Shown here: piece after piece, positions 12,054 to 22,801 of the stretch | Numbering within the stretch: position 1 is the stretch's first letter | Layout: the number at the start of each line of letters is the position of its first letter | Source of the DNA: Galbula dea | Lineage: Eukaryota > Chordata > Aves > Piciformes > Galbulidae | Assembly: GCA_013399015.1 (NCBI GenBank) | Contig: VWZX01004901.1 | Coordinates: 124,001-188,000, forward strand | DNA length: 64,000 nt | Direction of reading: 5' to 3' | The notes under the pieces: model-generated | What the model saw: the letters and a program-made list of their open reading frames with translations, nothing else | What the model was told of the DNA's origin: nothing | Database searches by the model: none | Position numbers and translations under genes: made by a program

Positions 12054-12583
12054 CAGGATCACAGAATTGTTAAGGTTGGAGGAGATCTCCAGGATCATCA
12101 AGTCCAACCATCAGCTTATCACCACCATGCCACTAAACCCTGGCCCTAAGCACCACAGCTAGATGTTTTCTGAAGCCCTCCAGGGATGGTGACTCCACCA
12201 CTGCCCTGGGCAGCCTGGGCCAATGCCTAAGCACCCTGGCAGGGAAGACATTTCTCCTCATATCCAACCTGAACCTCACTGGTGCAACTTGAGGCCATTT
12301 CCTCTTGGCCTATCACTAGTCACCTGGGAGAAGAGACCAACACCACCTTTCTAACCTCCTCTCAGGGAGTTGGAGACAGTAAGAAGGTCTCCCCTGAGCC
12401 TCCTCTTCCCCAGGCTAACCAAACACAGTTCCCTCAGCTGCTCCTCACAACACTTGTGCTCTAGACCCTGCACCACCTTCCCTGCCTCTTCTCTGGACAC
12501 ACTCCAGCACCTCAGTGTCCTCCTTGGAGTGAGGACCCCAAAACTGAACCCAGGATTTGAGTTGTGACCACCCCAGTGCTATT
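12054..12583 (-). mobile_element. CR1 type 1 with ORF2 C-terminus
   Basis: 530 bases from the 3' end (ACAGAATTGTTAAGGTTGG) to AACTGAACCCAGGATTTGAG, the WVQFWGPHSK codons of ORF2 on the minus strand. One of the longer copies. Confidence 0.93.
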
Positions 12584-13069
12584 GTTACAGCATCACTAAA
12601 GAACAGTGTGAAATAACCCCAGGTGTAAAGAGGATGGAAAGGAAGAGGTTGCCCCACACTCCTTCAGAATTATACCTTCAGATGTCTCTTGAGCTCAAAT
12701 GTCCCTTTCTGTGTCCCACCAGTTGAAGGTCTGCAGTGCCTTCCACACTGGAAGTACCCAGATGAAGCCCAGGATAAATAATAGCACTTTTGTTTCCAAC
12801 CAGCTCCAATTCCCATGGTTTCTGTCAGGATCTTTCTCTCTCCCACTTCACAGAGTCTGTATTTTGCCTCTCTTTTCTTACATTTAAGTGTCAGCCAGCA
12901 AAGAACTGGCAACAACTGTGGGACAATTGCTTCTCCTTATCTCCCTCTTCCAGGGGGAAAAAAAATCATAGAGGGGGTGGGGGAAAAGGAATTTAAAGAG
13001 ACAGCCTGGATGGAGCAGGGAAGCTTAAAGCATAAGCTGCACATTTTCAGAGAGCATGAAGCTGTCACA
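12584..13069. other. Intron sequence, nothing recognised
   Basis: A G-run-rich patch at 12954-12992 (GGGGG AAAAAAAA and GGGGGTGGGGG). No exon was found. Confidence 0.5.
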
Positions 13070-13380
13070 AGAGGTGATCCCCAGGATCCTGGTTTGGGAC
13101 CAGTTCTCTACTGCTGATCTGGATGAGGAGGTCGAGGGCACCCTCAGTAGGTTTGTAGATGAAACCAAGTTGGGTGGAAGTGTTGATCTGCTGGAGGGTA
13201 GGAGGATCTGCAGAGGGATCTGGCCAGGCTGGATCCATGGGCCAAGACCAATGGGATTAGGTTCAACAAGGTCAAGTGTTGGCTCCTGCACTTGTGTCAC
13301 AATAACCCCATGAAGGCTCCAGGCTTGGGGCAGAGTGGCTGCCAAGCAGAAAATGACCTAGGGGTGTTGGTCTGCAGCAG
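13070..13380 (+). mobile_element. CR1 ORF2 reverse-transcriptase fragment
   Basis: This is the only sizeable piece of the CR1 polymerase core in the window. Frame 1 reads LDEEVEGTLSRFVDETKLGG and then SVDLLEGR, around the catalytic (F/Y)xDD box. Here the box reads FVDE, so the last catalytic Asp is Glu. After LLEGR the frame is lost, and DLGVLVCSSW is recovered in another frame. It carries neither the 5' part nor the CR1 3' UTR. Clearly inactive. Confidence 0.88.
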
Positions 13381-14825
13381 CTGGAGATGCCACAAAAAGA
13401 TGCTAGATGCCACTAAACTGCATCTCTTCCAAACCAGACCCAACCCCTCCAGCATCACCTGTGGGCACAGAGAAGTTGTGCTCACAGAAAAGTCCTACTT
13501 GTGCTCTGGATGGAGGCCACCCTGGTTAGATGTTTCCTCCTACCTCTTCATGTAGTTTAGAGGGGATGCTCTATCTCCATGGTGAAGAAGGGACTTTGGG
13601 ACGGTATGGAGAAGGAAGATGATGAGGGTTAGGACAGACTGACCCAAGACAACCCAGAAGACTGGGGAAAAACTGACATAGGATCTCCACCACCTTAGAC
13701 TTTACAGACATCAGCTTGGACCCTTTCTAATCTTCTACACAAGGATCCCTGGGAAAAACTGCCTGGCTTATCTACCTTCCCTCCTCATTCTCTTCCATCT
13801 TCCTAATGCCATTAGACCAAAGGCAACCTCAGGAGCCCCAAGGCCCATCTTTGCCATTGCTCTGGCATGAATTCCCCGCTCGCACACAGGAACGAGAGCT
13901 TAGCCTGGAGACATCAACCCCCAAAATCCAGCTGTGTCCAGTCTGCTGAAAACTAACCCAGCTCAGAAAGCTGCTTTTTATGGGCAGGATTTGTTTTTCC
14001 AAATGGGATTTATTGAACAGAAAGTTGCATGGGCTCTAAAGAGCTCTACTCTAACAATAACACCGAAAATGAAGCCAGTCTTCACCGCCGGCTTCGCTCC
14101 ACACTACGAACCAGATGGAGAACTCCTTCTTTAGAAGGTCCTGGCAACACATGACCTGCCCTGCAGAGTAACCCATGGGGAAACAGCTGGCTGGAAACTG
14201 GGACTCTGCTAAGTTAAGGCAGGAATTTCACTGGGGGAAGCTTAGGGGGGGCACATATTGCAATGCCAGCGTGAGGAAGTGATGATGGGAACACCCTGTT
14301 CCAATCAACCATAGCAAGGGCACAGCAAGGCTCCATGAGACAAATGGGACTTCCCCCTCCAGGCAATTGGAGGTTTCCATTCCCCAGTTCACCATCTTCC
14401 TTACCAGGGCCAGGACCCCTAAAGTCTAAGGTCACTTAATGTTCCCTTGATGCTCGAGCCAGCTGTGTAAAGCTGCCCCTCCACAACCTTCTTTGCATTG
14501 TGATGGCATCTGGGAACTAAAGTATGGGCACCCACAGAAGGATGTATGGAAAAAAAAAACCCTGATCTTGAGAGATCTCTTCCAACCTTAGGGTTTCAGA
14601 ATAAGGTGCCCATAACCTGTCCCACTGAGCTCCTTAGCCCTTGGGACCTTTTGACCATCATCCTCTACAAATCCTCTCCTCTATCTGCTTTTCCCAGAGC
14701 AGTACCACGAGCTGCTGCTTGCTTTGTCCTGCTGGTCTCCTCCATGATGTGTCCCAACAGGCCAAGAAACCCAGTCCCCTAATTGCAGTTTCTCTGACTA
14801 TCTGAAGAACAGAAACAAAAATGAG
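13381..14825. other. Intron sequence without recognised genes
   Basis: Contains a small CpG cluster at about 14063-14110 in otherwise CpG-poor sequence. An AGAGATCTCTTCCAACCTTAG-like remnant at 14568-14590 may be a decayed CR1 tail. No exon was found. Confidence 0.5.
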
Positions 14826-15060
14826 TCACAGCTGCACCAGGGGAGGTTCTGACTGGACATTAGTGAGGATTTCTTTACCAAGAGGGTGGTCAAACACTGG
14901 AACAAGCTTCCTAGAGAAGTGGCTGATGCCCCAGGCTCATCAGTGGTCAAGTGATGTTTGGACAATGCCCTTAATAACATGGTTTTTAGCTTGGTCAGCC
15001 CTGAATTGGTCAAGCACTTGGACTAGATGATTGTTGTAGGTCACTTCCAAATGAAATATT
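14826..15060 (+). mobile_element. CR1 type 5 copy
   Basis: CACCAGGGGAGGTTCTGACTG, then AGAGGGTGGTCAAACACTGG and GACTAGATGATTGTTGTAGG, ending in AAATATTCCATT pentamers. It shares this structure with the copy at 15766. Confidence 0.9.
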
Positions 15061-15115
15061 CCATTCTATTCCATTCCATTCTATATTTTATTCTACTCTG
15101 TTCTACTCTAATCCG
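15055..15115 (+). repeat. ATTCC/ATTCT pentamer tail of CR1
   Basis: Degenerate ATTCY pentamers directly continue the 3' end of the type 5 CR1, consistent with expansion of its terminal repeat. Confidence 0.85.
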
Positions 15116-15765
15116 ATTTTAGTCTATAAATAATTATCCACAACCATCAATGGTTGTCCTACAACTCACTTCAGAACCATACATCTACTTCAGCAACTCC
15201 TTAGAGAGACCATCAGATGCCTTTAACATGGGGGACATCAAAGACCTTTCTCCTCCAACCAGACAAGGGGCTTCCTTCAGCCCTGCCCAGGACAGTGAGC
15301 CATGCACTGTTGCCCAGATGTTTTCAAGTCACAGAGCAGAGAGTGGGTGTGGGGACAATTTTTACAGCTCTTACTGGAAGCCTATTAAGGTCATGCTATT
15401 GAGAAAGAGCACAGTATGGCCTTCTTACTTTCAGCTTTGGAAATATCAAGCCCAGAGTTAGAAGATTGTTTATACTGGAAGCTGGCTGCTAGGCAGCTGC
15501 CAGGGCAGAGCTAACCAAGGCACTGGCTGGGCTCTTCCTCCTGACGTGTTCTCCAGCCCATAGGTCTGCCTGGAGCCTGCTGTAGCTGCTCCATGCTCAG
15601 CAGATCATCCATTACCCAAAAAGGTTCTGCTGAAAGCCCAGACACCAATGATTCTCTTAACCTGCCCCCAACAGGCAAGGAAGAAGCTGCTGGCTGTTGA
15701 AGTGTTCCAGAGAGAAATCTGGAGATCTGGGTTAGCCTTGGAGAGCCATCCTCATTGGGAGCACT
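15116..15765. other. Intron sequence, nothing recognised
   Basis: Spacer between two type 5 CR1 copies. No repeat or exon was recognised. Confidence 0.5.
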
Positions 15766-15990
15766 AGGGGAGGTTCTGACTGGCCATTAGGAAGGACTGC
15801 TTCACCAAGAGGGTGGTCAAACACTCAATAGGCTTCCTAGAGAGCTGCCTGATGCCCATCAGTGGTTAAGAGACAATGACCTGTCTGGGTTAAACATGGT
15901 TTCACTTGGTCAGTCCTGAACCAGTCAAGCAGTTGGATTAGATGACTGTTGCAGGTCCTTTCCAAATGAAATATTCTGTTCCATTCTACT
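15766..15990 (+). mobile_element. CR1 type 5 copy
   Basis: GGGAGGTTCTGACTGGCC, GGTGGTCAAACACTCAATAG and GATGACTGTTGCAGG, then ATTCTGTTCCATT pentamers that end abruptly at a second CR1. Confidence 0.88.
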
Positions 15991-16158
15991 CTGGAACAGG
16001 TTGTCCATGGAGGTGGGAGATGCCCCATCCCTAGGAGATTTCACGGCCAAGTTGTCTGGGGCTCGGAGCAACATGACCTAGTTGGAGATGTCCCTGCTCA
16101 CTGCAGAAAGGGTTGAACTAGATGACCTTGAAAGGTCCCTTCCAACCTAAACTAGTCT
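15991..16158 (+). mobile_element. CR1 type 4 3' portion abutting the type 5 copy
   Basis: GGAACAGGTTGTCCATGGAGG, then GAACTAGATGACCTTGAAAGG and CTTCCAACCTAAAC. It begins exactly where the preceding pentamer tail stops, and ends in the pentamer satellite. Confidence 0.87.
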
Positions 16159-16160
16159 GA

Positions 16161-16340
16161 TTCCATTCCATTCTATCCCATTCCATTTTGTCCCATTCCA
16201 TTCTACTCTATTCCACTCTATCCATTCCCTTCCATTGCATTCTATTCCATCCTTTCCATCCCATTCTATTCCATCCCATTGCATTCCATTCTATTTCACC
16301 CTTTACATCCCATTCCATTCCATCCCATCGCATCCCATCA
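16161..16340 (+). repeat. (ATTCC)n-type pentamer satellite, about 180 bp
   Basis: About 36 degenerate units (ATTCC, ATCCC, ATTCT, ATCCT) directly follow a CR1 3' end. This looks like an expanded CR1 terminal repeat rather than an independent satellite. Confidence 0.92.
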
Positions 16341-17545
16341 GAGTACCTTCAGCTATGATGAAAATGAAATGGGAGAGATGAATTCTGCCACACAAGCTCT
16401 CTCCTACAAGCTCTGTAGGCACCTTGCAAGTCGATGTTTCTTCTACCCTTCCATTTGCTGAGCAATCCAATGCCCCCCAGAGCTAAGGAAACCTTCTCAG
16501 GTAGCTACCAATGCTAAAAAGAAAAAGAGAGAAATTTCCCTTTTCTAACCTTTGGAAGAGTTAACAGAAAAGGTAAACTGTAAATCTTTCCAGTTTAGAA
16601 AGTGGGACCTTTTCAACAGCAGTTGCAAGGAAATCTCCTGCCAGAGTGTTCCCAGAATTAAAGTGGAAAACCTAACACCTCAAACCATTTCCTGCCACTG
16701 TATAACTGTCAGCGTGGCATGGGCTTTATCAACCCAAAAGTGACATTTCCAGGGCAGGAAACCTTTGCATTCCTGTGCTTTTTGGGTTGTTTTTCCTACA
16801 GTTTTCTTCCCAAGAGTCGTGGCTGAGGAACCCTGGGAAAGGCAGAGCTCTGGTTTCTTCCAGGTTCTTCCTTTCCACCATGCAATAAAGTTCTAAACAG
16901 GAGAGGTTTGGATCACTCCCCATGATCCAAACCAGCTCAGTTCTGGTGCCCTTCCTGTCACCTCACAAAACACAACCTTCACAAGCTGTAGAAGGAGCAA
17001 ACATCATTCATGTGACTACTACTTGCCCTGCAATGAAATCCAGATGTTCTGACAAAGGTTAGAGCCCTGCAAGGATGAATACTGTCCTTCTAGGAGCACA
17101 CGAGTGGCAGAGGTAGGAAAGGCTCAGGTAGGAAAGCAATCTCCAGTGGAAACCGGCAGCTAAAAGCAAGAACCAGGAATAAAATCCAGGTTTCTTAAGT
17201 CCTTGCCTCATGTGCTGTTGTCTTCTGGCATCCCTGCCACTGGGGTAAGGTGGAAATTTGGCTTAGCTGCCTGTACTAGGCATAATTTAGGGTAGAGAGG
17301 AGTGAGGTGAGGCTATTGTCTTGCTGGGTGCACACCACACATGGATGCACACAGATTTTAACTATCTTATAGTTAATAATAGAGCAGAGTTTCTCCCTTG
17401 GCCTCTCTCTCACAAGCACTCCAAAGTCAAATCAACCTCATCAAGCTCACAATGAACATTAAGAGTCACCAGCATGGAAAAATGTCCCAATATTTTACTG
17501 CTCCATCCTGTTTCTAACAGAGCTAGTACTGGTCTTTCTTCTTCA
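16341..17545. other. Intron sequence without recognised genes
   Basis: 1.2 kb, apparently single copy. No exon, RNA gene or repeat was recognised. Confidence 0.5.
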
Positions 17546-17752
17546 TGGAATCTCCTGAGCTGGAAGAACCCACCAGGATCTACACCACCCTCTGGGGGAA
17601 GAATCTTTGCCTGATATCCAACCTAACCCTCCCCTGGCACAGCTTCATGCTGTTCCCTCAGCTCCTGTCACTGCTCACCAGAGAGAAGAGATCCCCTCCT
17701 CAGGAAGCTGTAGACCACCAGGTCTCCTCTTCCCCAGGGTGAGCAAACAGAG
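17546..17752 (-). mobile_element. CR1 type 2, internally deleted
   Basis: 3' end GGAATCTCCTGAGCTGGAAG jumps from ACCAGGATC straight to CACCCTCTGGGGGAAGAATC, omitting about 120 bases present in the copies at 21338 and 47472. Confidence 0.88.
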
Positions 17753-17756
17753 GTGG

Positions 17757-17830
17757 TGTGGTGGTGACAGACTGATGGTTGGACTGGATGGTCTCAGAGA
17801 TCTCTTCCAACTTTAATGATTCTGTGACTC
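17757..17830 (+). mobile_element. CR1 type 1 3' tail
   Basis: ACTGATGGTTGGACTGGATGG, CTCTTCCAACTTTAATG and ATTCTGTGA. It abuts the preceding minus-strand type 2 copy, giving a head-to-head pair. Confidence 0.87.
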
Positions 17831-17849
17831 TGATTTGGTCATAACAAAT

Positions 17850-17911
17850 GGAAGTTGGACTAAATGATCTCTGAGGTCCCTTCCAACCCAAAGAAGCCTA
17901 GGATTCTATGA
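17850..17911 (+). mobile_element. CR1 3' tail
   Basis: A second plus-strand terminus 20 bases later: GTTGGACTAAATGATCTCTG, GTCCCTTCCAACCC and AGGATTCTATGA. Confidence 0.85.
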
Positions 17912-18776
17912 CCAGTCTGAACAACTGAAGAAGTGTAACCTGACAAACACAACCCTGCAAGCATGGACATCACTGTAAGGAGACAAGCAGGAGGTCAACC
18001 AGGAAAGGAGCTCACGTGGGAGGAAGAGTTTATGGCTACAGAAACCATTTCTAGGCTGCTGGTAAAATACTTTCAAGCCATCCTCCACAATCTGCTATTT
18101 TTACAATTTAGTTATTTTATTGAGGAGGGTTTTTTTTGGGGGGGTGTGGGGGGATGGTGGACACCAACATTTGAGCCAGGAGAAGGCATTCAGTTCAGCT
18201 GTGCTCTTCCCAGCCTTTGCAAAACCACAGAGCCACTCTCTCCATTTCCACCTCCACCACGCCGGGGAATGACATCACCTCTGCTCGAGGAGGCCCTTGG
18301 AGAGCCAAGAAAAATAACTTCTCCTGACCAAGAGAGCTATTGCAAGGCATATTTTTGGAACCATCCTCGGCATTCCTCCCAGTCCCCTGCTTCCTAATCC
18401 AAACATATCACAGCCCAAAAGAATTCCTTGCATTTTCTGGGCAGTGTTTCCTTGGGGCTTGCACAATGGAGCAGTTCTTCTCTGCTCAGCAGCACTGGTG
18501 GCTCTGGAAAGGGAAGGGGATGGGGGTTGGAAGGAGAAGAGAAGGGAAAAAAAAAAGCTGAAGGAGTAAAGAAGTCTCCTGGTGATCATAGGTGGTGCCA
18601 GTGTCAGTTTGGGGTGAGAAAAACTGAGGCAGAAAGTGCAACAGAAGCATCTCAGAGTTACTTTCTACTGCCCTTTCCTGAACTCGAGGCCAAAGAGCTT
18701 GGGCAGCTCTTCCGTGTGGTGGTAAGGAGGACTCACCTATGCTCATGGCAAAGACCCAGCTACTCAGTAGGGTTTG
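17912..18776. other. Intron sequence without recognised genes
   Basis: A T8-G9-type homopolymer junction at about 18131-18153. The overlapping open frames here (up to 144 codons) show no conserved domain and no splice logic. Confidence 0.5.
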
Positions 18777-19284
18777 CATAGAATCATGAGCTATAGAACC
18801 ATAGAATTCATGGAAAAGGCCTCTGAGATCATCAAGTCCAACCATTCAGCCAACACTTCCATGCTCACCACTAAACCATGTCACCAAGCACCACATCTCC
18901 ATGGGTTTTGAATCAGGGATGGAGATTCCACCACTGCCCTGGGCAGCCTGGGCCAATGCCTGATAACTCTCTTGCAGGAAAGAAACTGCTCCTGATATCC
19001 AACTTGAACCTCACTGGAGCAACATGAGGCCAATTTCTCTTCTTCTATCACTAGTCACCTAGGAGAACAGACCAACCCCCACCTGGCTCCATCCTCCTGT
19101 CAGGGAGCTGGAGAGAGTTAGAACGTCTCCCCTGAGCCTCCTTTACTCCAGACTAACCAAATCCAGTTCCCTCAGCTGCTCCTCAAAGGACTTACTCTCC
19201 AGACCCTTCACCAGCCTTGTTGCCCTTCTCTGGACACACTCCAAGGCCTCAGTGTCTGGCTTGTAGTGGGGGACCCAAACCTGA
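18777..19284 (-). mobile_element. CR1 type 1 with ORF2 C-terminus
   Basis: 3' end with two octamer-like units (TAGAATCATGAGC, TAGAACCATAGAATTC) through to GGACCCAAACCTGA. The ORF2 end is more degraded than in the 10056 copy. Confidence 0.92.
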
Positions 19285-20704
19285 TCATCTAATTCCAGCC
19301 CTGCTCTGTCCCAAGTCCAGAACTCTTTAGCCAGCCTTAGTAGGAATTCCTCTTTGAATAGAGACAGAGGCTATCAAACAAGATGTGCTCTCCTGGCCAA
19401 CTCTTTGTTCCTGGTTTTAGCTGCCCAGATACGAAAGACAGTGCAGAGAAGAAATTCATAGGAGACGTAAAGAGGTCACTTCTGTTCTGCAGAAGGTTTA
19501 AAAACTCCCTTTACCCTTTTTGTACCTCTTATTCCATCAGTCCTTGATCAACTTCAGCCCTTTAGACCATAAAGTCTTGCTTTCTGCTGTGCCCTACTCT
19601 TCTCTCCCACAGTTTACCCAAGTTTATTCAGAATGATTGGATTTTTAAAGCTATTTAAATTCTCTGCACATCCAGAAACAGAGCACTTGCCATAAAACTG
19701 TTTATGAACACAAGGAGAGCAAAGAATCTTCACTCTTTGGAGTGTTACAACTGAGAGACCAGGAATGGGCTGGGGAAATCAGTATTGAGGTGGAACTAAT
19801 TAGCAACAACCAACAGCTAAATGACAACCTAAGCCACAGTCCCCTGGTGGGATGCTCTAAAATGGTTGTGCATGTCTGAAGCAGTTCAAGGACTTCCATT
19901 ATCTGCTCAGTCTAGTGCCTTCACAGCTCAGATAAATCAACATTTTCAACCACAGCTTTCAGCCCTGTTGCCCTGTGGAATAATTCCCCAGCTGTAACTT
20001 CCAGAGATACAGAAGCACACAAAATATGATCTCTTTTATGAGGCTAATAAAACCCAGAAAGTATGCTGTATAAATTTTATAGACCTCGAAGGTCTGTCTT
20101 CTGCAGGAGGAAAATTGGGACTCCAGGCTACTGCTGGAACCATAACACAGAGAGAGAAATATTCCTCAGCTGCTTTGGGAAAGCCACCAGCAAGAAGTCA
20201 CCAACAAAGGAAAATAACAGAACTTGTCAACTCACCTGAACCCTTTCCTCTCTGTGGAGCTCTTTCATGTTATGGTTTCACCTTGCAGGTTCATGCTCCT
20301 GGAGCTGCAAGGACCAAAGTGGCCAACCAGCATCAAAAATCCTTCTGTCCCTTTGAGACTACCCTGAGGAGACAACTCCACACCATCAGAATGCAAAGAC
20401 AAAGGCCATAGGGGTCCTCCTCACAGCTCCTCTCTGCTGAGCCTGCTCTGAGCAGAAGGTCCTGCTGATTTGGTAGGACAATTCAGGGAACCTACCATCT
20501 TTGAAGAACACTAGCCCTTGAGATACTACTGCATCACTGAGCACCATGAGGTATGTCAAGCATAGCCCTCATGGCTTTGTTGCTGCTGGAGATGAGATGG
20601 GAAACTCAAAACACCTTCCACCTCCATCCCCAGGTGAGAAGATCCAGATGGATTCAGCTTCTCCATACCACAGGGAGAGGCAAGATGTGAAAGCAGGGGA
20701 GGGA
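19285..20704. other. Intron sequence without recognised genes
   Basis: 1.4 kb of single-copy-looking, AT-richer sequence. No exon or repeat was recognised. Confidence 0.5.
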
Positions 20705-20801
20705 AGGGCAGGGTTTAGTGGCCATGGGGATGACAGGTTGATTGTTGGATTTGGATGATCTTAGAGGTCTCTTCCAACCTTAATGATTCTGGGATTCTGT
20801 G
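20705..20801 (+). mobile_element. CR1 type 1 3' end
   Basis: GGTTTAGTGGCCATGGGGATG through GATGATCTTAGAGGTCTC to GATTCTGGGATTCTGTGA. Confidence 0.9.
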
Positions 20802-21337
20802 AAAGGATCCCTGCAGTTTTTGCCCCAAGTGACCAAGGTGCTGAGCTAGTGCTTTCCTAAAGCTGAATGGCTAAGCAAGAGGTGGGAAGGAGGACTTACT
20901 GATTGTCATGGTGGTGAAAGAGGGAGGATGCTGAACACTGGGGTCTCAAGGGAAAGACAGACCATGCTCCAAGGAGAAGTTGGGAGCTGCAGAAGGGGAG
21001 CCCAGCAGAAGCAACCTGGAGAGCCAGAAAGGCATGGATAGAGATTCTGGAGATCACCTGAAGGTTGGAAGGAGGAGCCTTGCACCAGGAAGAACTTTAC
21101 TTCTTTCAGTATGGTCCCAAATTCATGAGATGATTTTCTCTAAGGGATGAACAATCAGAATTCCTCCCTGCATCTGCAGAACAAAGTAACTGCAGTAACC
21201 ATGAAGAGTTTGGAGAACACAGACAGAAGAGAAACTCTCTTGAGACAAAATTCCTCAAGAGAGATGAACCTAACCCATTGGAGGGATTCCACCTTCACAG
21301 GAGAGAAAGGGAGCCACAGGACCAACTTCTCCCAGGT
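20802..21337. other. Intron sequence, nothing recognised
   Basis: Purine-rich on the plus strand. No exon or known repeat. Confidence 0.5.
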
Positions 21338-21645
21338 TCACAGAACCACAGAATCTCCTGAGCTGGAAGGACATCATCAAGATCATAAAGTCCAACTCCT
21401 GTCTAGGCACAGGACAACCCCAACAATCACACCATGTGTCTAAGAGATGCTTCTGGAATTCTGGCAGGTTTGATGCCATGCCTGCATCCCTAGGGAGCCT
21501 GTTCCAGTGCTCCACCACCCCTGGGGGAAGAACCTTTGCCTGATATCCAACCTAACCCTCCCTTGGCACAGCTTCATGCTGTTTCCTCAGCTCCTATCAC
21601 TGGTCACCAGACAGAAGAGATCAGCTCCTGCTGTCTCCAGGTCAG
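21338..21645 (-). mobile_element. CR1 type 2, 3' portion
   Basis: Intact 3' end (ACAGAATCTCCTGAGCTGG) through the GGGGGAAGAACCTTTGCC and GTCACCAGACAGAAGAG landmarks. This is a good reference for the internally deleted type 2 copies. Confidence 0.92.
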
Positions 21646-22337
21646 TGAGATGAGGAACCCACCCCCAAAGTCTAGTGGAACAACAAAACCAACAGTGGAT
21701 GTCTCTTCAGCCCAGCTTTAGTCCCCGTTTCATTGCTAAAAGCCAGAACAAAGACATCCTGCCCATGACTTTGACATTTGCTCTGCTATCAGCAGCAGCA
21801 GCTCCATCTGATAGGATGACACTACTTAAGCTGTGCTAGTAGCCAGAGGAAATCCAATGCTAAGGAAATGGACATTCACTTCATGTTTATCTAGGCTCAG
21901 CTCCACCAATGAACTCCAGATGTTGGCTTTCATTGTCACATGCTGCTATGTTGGAGCAGCAGGAGCTCCTAAGGCCCATTTGTAAATCAATCTGGCAGGC
22001 TGATTCCAAATCCCATCTTTGCCAGCTTCTCTAAGGAAGGAGATGCTCTTCAAACATTAACTACTTAAGGTGTCTGTGATGCAAAAGGAAGGAAAGATGT
22101 AAAAATAAAATGAACACAAAAAAGATATCCCTTCCCTGATGTTTTTTCTCCTTCTGCCCCTTCTCTCCTTCAGCTGCTCACTGCACAAGTGCAAGGCATC
22201 TGAGGAGCTCCACTGAGTTCCTACAATGACCAACAGCAACTGCATCCAGCAACAGTCTTCCTGGTATTTGAGCCTGGAGTTTTCCTAAATAACAAATAAT
22301 TGATTACTGCCACCTTGGGACTGTGTCAGACCCAGCC
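21646..22337. other. Intron sequence without recognised genes
   Basis: No exon or repeat. A pyrimidine-rich run at 22142-22175. Confidence 0.5.
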
Positions 22338-22594
22338 TAGAATCATTAAGGTTGGAAAAGACCTCTAAGATCATCAAGTCCAACCAGCAATCTATCACCC
22401 CCATGCCACTAAACCATGGCCCTAAGTACTACAGCTAGATGTTTTTTGAAGCCCTCCAGGGATGGTGACTTCACCACTGTCCTGGGCAGCCTGGGCCAAT
22501 GCCTAACCGCTCTTGCACACTCAACCCTTCATCACCTTCCTTGTCCTTCTCTGGCCACACTCCAACACCTCAATGTCCTCCTTGGAGTGAGAGG
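22338..22594 (-). mobile_element. CR1 type 1, internally deleted
   Basis: The 3' end is normal until TGCCTAACCGCTCTTG, which joins directly to ACCCTTCATCACCTTCC. About 230 bases of the usual 3' UTR/ORF2 junction are missing. Confidence 0.9.
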
Positions 22595-22689
22595 CTTCCA
22601 TATTCTTATTAATTTGCATTTAACTGTTGCAGCATCTGTAGCTCATATCCAGAGGTAAGACAGAAATATCCTTCATGTTCTGAATCCCC

Positions 22690-22801
22690 AGAGCATCCTG
22701 ATCCTGGGCAACCTGCTCTGGGTGACCCTGCTTTAGCAATGGCGTTGGACTGGAGGATCTTCAGAGGTCCCTTCCAACCCTTACCAGTCTGGGATTCTGT
22801 A
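22690..22801 (+). mobile_element. CR1 type 3 3' end
   Basis: GCAACCTGCTCTGGGTGACC, GGCGTTGGACTGGAGGATC and GGGATTCTGTA. Confidence 0.9.

Noticed and set aside
14568..14590. Possible CR1 tail (AGAGATCTCTTCCAACCTTAG)
   Set aside because: Only about 20 matching bases and no terminal octamer. Mentioned under the intron entry but not called as an element.
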